NCBI GenBank assembly: GCA_949293315.1
Contig: CASFCH010000045.1
Coordinates: 1 to 56,612, forward strand
DNA length: 56,612 nucleotides
Source of the DNA: an uncultured Oscillospiraceae bacterium
GTDB lineage: Bacteria; Bacillota; Clostridia; Oscillospirales; Acutalibacteraceae
Direction: 5' to 3'
The translations under genes and the position numbers were made by a program. The notes beneath the pieces are model-generated. The model had not been told where the DNA came from. It saw nothing but the letters and a program-made list of their open reading frames with translations, and searched no databases. Of this stretch, positions 51,372 through 56,612 are shown piece by piece (the stretch's first letter is position 1; every line of letters starts with the position of its first letter).

Positions 51372-51616
51372 TGTTTTTCACCCTTATCGGCTGATTGGAA
51401 GCGAGTACGTATAATTGGTGCTCTGTATAAAAAGATTTTCAAAATGAATCCACACTACCCTTGCGCCACATTGATACCCCCGTTTAAGTTTTCAAATTTA
51501 TTAGCTTTCCGTTTTGAAACATATCACATATCCACAAAGTGGTCGATACTCCTCCCGGATAATTGCCTTTTAAAGATCCCTGTCATTCCCTTTATTCCGC
51601 GCCGCCGGTTTGGGAC
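51372..51616. other. Intergenic stretch before asparaginase, nothing recognised
   Basis: AT-rich, about 245 nt between divergent genes up to the asparaginase promoter. A 95-codon open frame runs through it but has no ribosome site and ordinary random-like composition. No repeats or hairpins of note. Confidence 0.5.
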
Positions 51617-51645
51617 TTGCGGGAAAAGCCGATCAAATTTATAAT
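51617..51645 (+). promoter_or_regulatory. Promoter of asparaginase gene
   Basis: TTGCGG, 17-nt spacer, TATAAT. The 30-nt leader carries GGGGGAG before the start. Confidence 0.7.
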
Positions 51646-51675
51646 AGTATCAGATTTGGACAAGGGGGAGATTCG

Positions 51676-52671
51676 ATGAAAAAACTGGCCGTCGTCACCA
51701 CGGGCGGAACGATCGGCAGCAGCGCAGAGGGCGGGATCATCCGCGTATCGGAGCGGGAAAATCCAGCGGTTACCCGCGCGATGGCCGGCCGGGAATATGA
51801 CGTCTTTTCGCCGATCAATATCTTGAGCGAGAACGCCCTGCCGGCGACCTGGGATCGCATCGCCCGGGCTGTCCGCGCGCTGGACTGGGAGGAGTACGCC
51901 GGGATTCTCGTCACGCACGGGACGGACACCCTCTGTTACACCGGCGCCGCTCTGGCCTACACGCTCGGCGATGTGCCGATCCCGATCGTGCTGGTGAGCG
52001 CGGCCTACGAGCCGGACGATCCGCGCAGCAACGCGTTTGCCAACATACAGGGCGCGGTCGACTTCATCCGTACCGGTGGGCTGCGGGGCGTATTCGCCGC
52101 CTATCAAAACGGCGGGGAGCCGTGCAAAATCCATCTCGCCGCCCGGCTGGAGGAGGTCACCGCCTGCGGGGCGCGGCTGGACTCCTACGGCGGCGCGCCG
52201 CTGGGCACGATTCAAGCCCATCAATTTATTCCCGAACAGGTTCCTGCAAACCCGTCGGCAGAGGCGCTGAATCAGCGGCGTAAGCCCGCTTTTCCCACGG
52301 GCATTGCGTTTGACCGTTCCGTTGCGCTGATCAAGGCCTATCCGGGGATCGACTATGGGGCCCTTGACCCCACCGGATATGCCGCCGTACTCCATATCCT
52401 GTACCACTCCGGTACGGGCCGGACCGAGGGCGCGGGCAGCCTGCCGGAATGCATCCGCCGGTGCGCCGGGATGGGCATTCCCAGCTATTTTACCCCCGCC
52501 CACCGGGGCGATCGGTACAGCACCACCCAGCAGCTTATCGACGCCGGCGCCATCCCGATGCCTGGGATCTCCACTGCGGCGGCCTATGTCAAGCTGGTCT
52601 ACGGCTGCAACACGCCGGGCGCCCCTGCGGATCTCCCGACGCGCGATCTCTGTTTTGAAACTGTGGAATGA
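51676..52671 (+). CDS. L-asparaginase (type I/II)
   Basis: 331 aa, cytoplasmic (no signal peptide). Converts Asn to Asp and ammonia. Catalytic Thr T12 in TTGGTIGSS and the T83-D84 pair in THGTDTLCY. The C-terminal domain includes YHSGTGRTEG and PAHRGDRYSTTQQL. An ATG in frame 22 codons earlier lacks a ribosome site; ATG 51676 has GGGGGAG 5 nt upstream. Located 13 nt before ylmH-like gene in one operon. Confidence 0.93.
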   Translation: MKKLAVVTTGGTIGSSAEGGIIRVSERENPAVTRAMAGREYDVFSPINILSENALPATWDRIARAVRALDWEEYAGILVTHGTDTLCYTGAALAYTLGDVPIPIVLVSAAYEPDDPRSNAFANIQGAVDFIRTGGLRGVFAAYQNGGEPCKIHLAARLEEVTACGARLDSYGGAPLGTIQAHQFIPEQVPANPSAEALNQRRKPAFPTGIAFDRSVALIKAYPGIDYGALDPTGYAAVLHILYHSGTGRTEGAGSLPECIRRCAGMGIPSYFTPAHRGDRYSTTQQLIDAGAIPMPGISTAAAYVKLVYGCNTPGAPADLPTRDLCFETVE

Positions 52672-52684
52672 TAAAGGAGAGGAC

Positions 52685-53470
52685 ATGGACGAGAAAGATC
52701 TGCTCCGCGGGGCGCTTCTGGACAAGGCGCGCACGCGGGATACGGAGTACCGAATCACACACACGCACTTTTTGACCCCCGCACAGCGTGCGGAGGCGGA
52801 GACGATTGCACGCGCGGAGCACCTGTACCCGGGATGCGTCTTCTACGGCGGATATCCGGAGGCGGAGCGCACGGTGTGCCTCTTTCTCCCGGACTACATA
52901 GAGGCGGATGGTCCCGGAGCGCTCGCACATCTCTTTGCCGAGGACCCGGAGCTGTGCCCGCTGTGCATCGTGCGGGCGGAGAAGGACGCTTTCAGCGATG
53001 CCGGGCACCGGGACTATCTGGGCGCACTGCTGGGCCTGGGTATCCGGCGCGAGATGATCGGTGATCTGATCGTCTCCGGCGGCGGCTGCCAGATCATTGC
53101 GCTGCGCCGGATCGCCGGCTACATCGCGGAGCAGTTCCGCTCCGCGGGCCGCGCTTCCCTGCGCTGTACGGTCGCGGAGATCGGTACGCTTGCCGCCGCG
53201 CCTCCAGCGGGGAAGGAGCTGTTCATCAGCGTCAAATCCCCCCGGCTGGACGCCGTGGCCGCGGCCTGCTTTGGCCTCTCCCGCTCCGCCGCCGCCGAAG
53301 CCGTTGCGCGCGGGAGCGTATTTGTCAATTCCGTACCGGTTGCCAAGCCGGAAAAGCTGCTCGCCGCCGGGGACACGCTCACCCTGCGCGGCAGGGGCAA
53401 GTGCCGCCTGCGCGCGATGGACGGGACGACAAAATCCGGCCGCATCAAAATCACGGCGGAAAAATACTGA
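52685..53470 (+). CDS. YlmH-like S4-domain RNA-binding protein
   Basis: 261 aa. The C-terminal S4 domain is clear (SVKSPRLDAVAAACFGLSRS then AVARGSVFVNSVPV), preceded by the YlmH N-terminal region with HTHFLTPAQRAEAETIA and LVSGGGCQIIALRRIA. Bacillus YlmH binds the ribosome's large subunit and contributes to quality control of stalled nascent chains. In Bacillus it is in the ylmD-divIVA operon; here it follows asparaginase. GGAGAGGAC precedes the ATG; a frame reaching 52355 is not coding. Confidence 0.88.
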   Translation: MDEKDLLRGALLDKARTRDTEYRITHTHFLTPAQRAEAETIARAEHLYPGCVFYGGYPEAERTVCLFLPDYIEADGPGALAHLFAEDPELCPLCIVRAEKDAFSDAGHRDYLGALLGLGIRREMIGDLIVSGGGCQIIALRRIAGYIAEQFRSAGRASLRCTVAEIGTLAAAPPAGKELFISVKSPRLDAVAAACFGLSRSAAAEAVARGSVFVNSVPVAKPEKLLAAGDTLTLRGRGKCRLRAMDGTTKSGRIKITAEKY

Positions 53471-53564
53471 AATTCCTGCCGTTCCGGTAGCAATCCCCCG
53501 GATTCGGAATAAACTGGCAATAGAACAAAGCGAAGCAAACGCGGAGATTATTGGAGGGATTGCA

Positions 53565-54644
53565 ATGAGCGAAAAACAGATCTCTTTTTTTGCGGGAGCC
53601 AACACGCCGGGCGGCTTTGTCTCCCTGTTTGACGGGCTCTACGACGCCTACGGCGGCTGGCATACATACATTATCAAGGGCGGCCCCGGCACCGGAAAGT
53701 CCGGGCTGATGAAGAAGATCGCCGCCCAGGGGGAACGCGCGGGACTCTTTACGGAGCGGCTCAACTGCTCCTCGGACCCGGCATCGCTGGACGCCGTACG
53801 CCTCCCGGAGATCAAGGTCTGCATTCTGGATGGCACGGCGCCGCACACGGTGGAGCCGAAGTTCCCCGGCGCGGTGGAGGAGCTGCTCAATCTGGGCGCG
53901 TTCTGGGATACGGACCGCCTGCGGGAGCACGACGCGGAGATCCGGGATACCGCCGCCCTGAACCAGGAGATGCATCGGCGCTCTTCCCGCTTCCTGAGTG
54001 CGGCGGGAACACTGCTCGAGGAAAATAAGCGCCTGCTCATGCCGAGCGTCCAGATCGATAAGATCCGCAACTACGCCGCGCGCTTTGCCGCCCGCGAATT
54101 CGGCAGGCCAAACGGGCAGATCGGCACCGAGCACCGCCGCTACCTCAGCGGTATCACGCCGGACGGGATCGTGGTCAAAACCGACACCATCCCCCTGCTG
54201 TGCAGCCGGGTGATCGCGCTGGAAGATGAATACGGCGCCGTCAGCCGGTATCTGATCCGCCTGCTGCGCAGCTACGCGCTCGCCGCCGGGCTGGACGTCA
54301 TCTCCTGCCTGTGCCCCATGTCCGTCTGTCAGGATCTGGAGCACATTTTCATCCCGCAGGCCGGTATCGCCGTATTTACGGAGAATTCCTTCCATCCCCT
54401 GCCCTTTGAACCGGAGCGGCGGATCCACGCGCGCCGCTTTCTGGATACGGACGTACTCGCCGAGCACCGCTGCCGCCTGAAATTTAACCGCCGCGCAGCC
54501 GCACAGCTGATGGATGAATCAGTCTCCCTGCTGCAAAATGCCAAATCCGTACACGACAAGCTGGAGCGCTTTTATATTGCCGCCATGAATTTTGAGCAGG
54601 TGGACGCCCTGGCGCAGGAACTGGCCGGCCGTCTGTTCTCCTGA
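53565..54644 (+). CDS. P-loop ATPase of PRK06851-like family, unknown role
   Basis: 359 aa. Walker A YIIKGGPGTGKSGLMKK near residue 40, typical of an AAA-type P-loop. The N-terminus, FFAGANTPGGFVSLFDG, matches a conserved but uncharacterised ATPase seen in spore-forming Bacillota. The second half (residues 180-350) contains VISCLCPMSVCQDLEHIFIP but no second P-loop that I can see. Start at 53565 has TTGGAGGG 7 nt upstream. A role in sporulation is a guess. Own promoter is not evident; it lies 94 nt after ylmH. Confidence 0.75.
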   Translation: MSEKQISFFAGANTPGGFVSLFDGLYDAYGGWHTYIIKGGPGTGKSGLMKKIAAQGERAGLFTERLNCSSDPASLDAVRLPEIKVCILDGTAPHTVEPKFPGAVEELLNLGAFWDTDRLREHDAEIRDTAALNQEMHRRSSRFLSAAGTLLEENKRLLMPSVQIDKIRNYAARFAAREFGRPNGQIGTEHRRYLSGITPDGIVVKTDTIPLLCSRVIALEDEYGAVSRYLIRLLRSYALAAGLDVISCLCPMSVCQDLEHIFIPQAGIAVFTENSFHPLPFEPERRIHARRFLDTDVLAEHRCRLKFNRRAAAQLMDESVSLLQNAKSVHDKLERFYIAAMNFEQVDALAQELAGRLFS

Positions 54645-54665
54645 CACGCGCTTGCAGGATTCCCA

Positions 54666-54694
54666 TTTACTTTTTTTGAAAAATCTGATACAAT
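54666..54694 (+). promoter_or_regulatory. Promoter of membrane protein gene at 54.7 kb
   Basis: TTTACT, 17-nt spacer, TACAAT. Confidence 0.5.
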
Positions 54695-54729
54695 AGAGGC
54701 CATCCTATAATGATGGGAGTCCTGCCAAC

Positions 54730-55248
54730 GTGAAGCCAGACAATAGGCGCGGGTTTTTCGGCGTTCTGTCGGCCCTGCTGTTCCTCTACGCCGCCCTGAT
54801 TCTCCTCTCCTGCCTGCTCAACGCCGGAGCCGGGCCGGAGGTACTCTCCGCCTTTGACCTCCAGTGGCGGAACGACGGCGCGCACGCGCTCGTGTCCGGC
54901 GTTTATCGGCAGCTGCTCCCCTTCATCATTCCCGGAGCCGGAATCGCCCTGGCCGCGCTGATCTTTTCCATTAAGGACTATAAGCGCACCGGCCATGAAA
55001 GCTCCCTGTGTATGATCATTGCGGCCTGCCTGATGATGGTCCTCAATGTGATCCCGGGCATTTATATCGGCATGTTTGACCACGTCATGGCGCTCAATTT
55101 CTACAATGTGCTGATGTACACCGGTCCCTTCAGTCCGGAGAAGCTCTATCCCCTGTACGCTGTCCTCCTGTTCATTGCGGCCGCCTGGATCTTCCGGACC
55201 GTCTATCGGTTCCGTTCCCCCCGGGAGGAGGAAAAGGCCGAGGCCTGA
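54730..55248 (+). CDS. Four-helix membrane protein of unknown function
   Basis: 172 aa with four hydrophobic segments (about 10-30, 63-83, 94-112, 142-160), a short loop with DYKRTGHESS, and a charged C-terminus PREEEKAEA. GTG start at 54730 with GGGAG 10 nt upstream. No motif recognised. Followed by a good terminator. Confidence 0.65.
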   Translation: MKPDNRRGFFGVLSALLFLYAALILLSCLLNAGAGPEVLSAFDLQWRNDGAHALVSGVYRQLLPFIIPGAGIALAALIFSIKDYKRTGHESSLCMIIAACLMMVLNVIPGIYIGMFDHVMALNFYNVLMYTGPFSPEKLYPLYAVLLFIAAAWIFRTVYRFRSPREEEKAEA

Positions 55249-55255
55249 AGCTGTT

Positions 55256-55282
55256 CCCCGCCGATCCCGGCGGGGATTTTTT
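55256..55282 (+). terminator. Rho-independent terminator after membrane protein gene
   Basis: CCCCGCCG / CGGCGGGG with a 4-nt loop, then ATTTTTT. Confidence 0.85.
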
Positions 55283-55383
55283 CTGTCCTGAAGCCGGCGG
55301 GGGATTCCATTTCCCCGTTTATACAGCCGGATCTCCCTCAAAAACAGCAAGACACAAATGTTCGAAAAAATGTATCAAACACC

Positions 55384-55412
55384 TTGTAAACACACCGAAA
55401 CACTGATATAAT
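55384..55412 (+). promoter_or_regulatory. Promoter of TerB-N domain gene
   Basis: TTGTAA, 17-nt spacer, TATAAT with an extended -10 (TGATATAAT). Confidence 0.75.
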
Positions 55413-55443
55413 GGGGATATCGCAGGGAGGAGGGGTGCGCCGG

Positions 55444-56612
55444 ATGAATTCTGTCAAGCAGTTGATCGAGCAGCTGCTCTCCGACAAAAAGCTGCGGGAG
55501 GGGAAAAACTTCTCCACCCGCGTCTATCGGGACGAGCCGATCCTCCAAACCGCCGCCCAGATGGCCGGCTATCTCCCGCCGCGCTGCCGGGAGATGCGCG
55601 CCATGGCCCGCAGTCATGAGGCGCTCAGTCGCCCCGCGGAATGGCTCTTCTACCAGCAGGGAAAATTCATGGAGGACTTTGAGGACGACTGCCCTTACCG
55701 CGGGGAGTTCACCCGCTATTTCCCCACGTATCAGGCCATGAACGACCGCCAGATGCGCGGCTATTTCACCTGGCGGACCGGCGTGCGCCGCGGGGAGATC
55801 GCGCCCGCGCCGCTGTCTTTTGTATTTGTCTACCTCTATGAGCTGCTCAACCAGATCGGCGTGCCCGACCCCGAAAGCGGCTATCGCATGCTCTCCGACT
55901 TCTGGCGTCAGTACCGGGAATTGGATGATACGATCGACCGCTATCTGAGCGGCTGGATGACCGACTATGTGGTCTACTACGGCCTGGACCGGAAACTGCC
56001 GGCGGCGCCGGACCTGAAATTCGACGAGCATCTGGCCATTCTGCTGCGGATGGACGAGCACGGGGATCACGCGGTATTCAGCGCGCTGTCGGCCCTCTCG
56101 AGCTATCGGATAGAAAACTCCCGCCTCTATAAAAAAATGCCCGAGGCCGTGGAGCAGACCGTATGCGCGTCCTTCCGGGCGTGGGCGGATTACTACGGAA
56201 AGCATCGGCAGAAAAGCCTGATGGAAAAGCTCTTCGGCCGGAAAGTCGCCTGCCCGTATCGGATGTTTCAGGCGGCCGTATTTTACGACCGCAGACGATA
56301 TGAGAATTACGAATATGCGCTCAACGAACTGCACCGGTACACCTGTAAAAACGGGACCTGGTACTGTGAAAAATATTACGGCAGCCGCAGCAGGAACCAT
56401 GAACTGGGCGTTTTCCTGCGCACGGTGGACCGGCTGATGCGCCTTGCGTACGATTTCCGTCCGCCGCTGAAGGAGGAGCCGGTCAGCAAGACGCTGCTGG
56501 GGATCATCCGGCGGGAAATCAGCAATCTCCGGGAGGCCGAACGCCAAAGCGCCCGTGCGCGGGTGGAGATTGATCTGAGCAAGCTGCAGGGAATCCGGCA
56601 GGCGGCGGATCT
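55444..56612 (+). CDS. TerB N-terminal-domain protein, 3' end cut by window
   Basis: At least 389 residues are visible, running off the window. The start MNSVKQLIEQLLSDKKLREG has GGGAGGAGGGG 9 nt upstream. The TerB-N signature is PYRGEFTRYFPTYQAMNDRQ, then MRGYFTWRTGVRRGEI and LSFVFVYLYELLNQIG; the following helical region is rich in Arg, Tyr and Phe. TerB-N proteins are linked to tellurite resistance or stress systems by domain name only, and no TerB catalytic domain is visible yet because the gene continues. Function unknown. Confidence 0.85.
   Translation, partial: MNSVKQLIEQLLSDKKLREGKNFSTRVYRDEPILQTAAQMAGYLPPRCREMRAMARSHEALSRPAEWLFYQQGKFMEDFEDDCPYRGEFTRYFPTYQAMNDRQMRGYFTWRTGVRRGEIAPAPLSFVFVYLYELLNQIGVPDPESGYRMLSDFWRQYRELDDTIDRYLSGWMTDYVVYYGLDRKLPAAPDLKFDEHLAILLRMDEHGDHAVFSALSALSSYRIENSRLYKKMPEAVEQTVCASFRAWADYYGKHRQKSLMEKLFGRKVACPYRMFQAAVFYDRRRYENYEYALNELHRYTCKNGTWYCEKYYGSRSRNHELGVFLRTVDRLMRLAYDFRPPLKEEPVSKTLLGIIRREISNLREAERQSARARVEIDLSKLQGIRQAAD

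Noticed and set aside
51357-51644. 95-codon open frame between the small membrane gene and asparaginase
   Set aside because: No ribosome site, no recognisable protein pattern, and it overlaps the asparaginase promoter.
1-56612. CRISPR arrays, tRNA/rRNA genes, insertion sequences, prophage or restriction genes
   Set aside because: I looked for direct-repeat arrays, tRNA-like cloverleafs, transposases and integrases and saw none.

Overview
The window reads as a chromosomal segment of a GC-rich (roughly 60 %), spore-forming, probably anaerobic Clostridia-type Bacillota; an Oscillospiraceae-like gut lineage is my inference. Signs of this are SpoIID, an AbrB/SpoVT-type regulator with a zinc ribbon, RicT (YaaT), the c-di-AMP receptor DarA, YlmH, LexA/DinR-type SOS boxes, a BirA-controlled bioY, pyruvate phosphate dikinase and frequent GTG/TTG starts. 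Both ends cut genes: dinB on the left and a TerB-N domain gene on the right. I saw no rRNA, tRNA, insertion sequence, prophage or CRISPR array.

Layout. 0-6.6 kb: SOS-controlled dinB, the darA-holB-ricT operon, and a membrane protein / AEC transporter / Orn-Lys-Arg decarboxylase operon, all on the minus strand. 6.7-11 kb (plus): spoIID, an LCP cell-wall ligase, a membrane-anchored metallophosphoesterase and a GtrA-type protein. 11-14.4 kb: a P-type cation ATPase behind a yybP-ykoY (Mn2+) riboswitch with a readable antitermination switch. 14.4-20.3 kb: the glmU-zinc ribbon-pth-mfd block. 20.5-23.9 kb: ppdK and an ECF S component. 23.9-26.6 kb: a TSUP exporter / cytoplasmic sulfatase / P-loop kinase operon. 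26.8-32 kb: gltX-glnS, citrate synthase and abrB. 32-38.6 kb: a heterodimeric ABC exporter and a second P-type ATPase. 38.6-42.8 kb: an M16 peptidase-proB-proA-membrane protein operon. 43-43.6 kb: bioY under a BirA operator that overlaps a consensus promoter.

The most unusual region is 43.7-49.45 kb: one promoter drives a double SCP2-like protein, a class III aminotransferase, a split transketolase (N half, C half) and a second double SCP2-like protein, followed by a TetR regulator. The leader holds an 18-bp operator-like palindrome plus a degenerate copy. A ketol-transfer enzyme, an aminating enzyme and two lipid-carrier-like proteins suggest a small undescribed pathway, possibly for an amino-alcohol (sphingoid-like) lipid; the chemistry is my hypothesis.

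49.5-56.6 kb holds an OGG-type DNA glycosylase, a divergent AT-rich intergenic region with three DnaA-box-like 9-mers, small membrane proteins, asparaginase, YlmH, a P-loop ATPase and the truncated TerB-N gene. Strand use (mostly minus to the left, mostly plus to the right of about 50.5 kb) and the oriC-proximal character of the darA-holB-ricT and glmU-pth-mfd blocks in Bacillus hint that the replication origin may not be far away, but no dnaA or dnaN is present.
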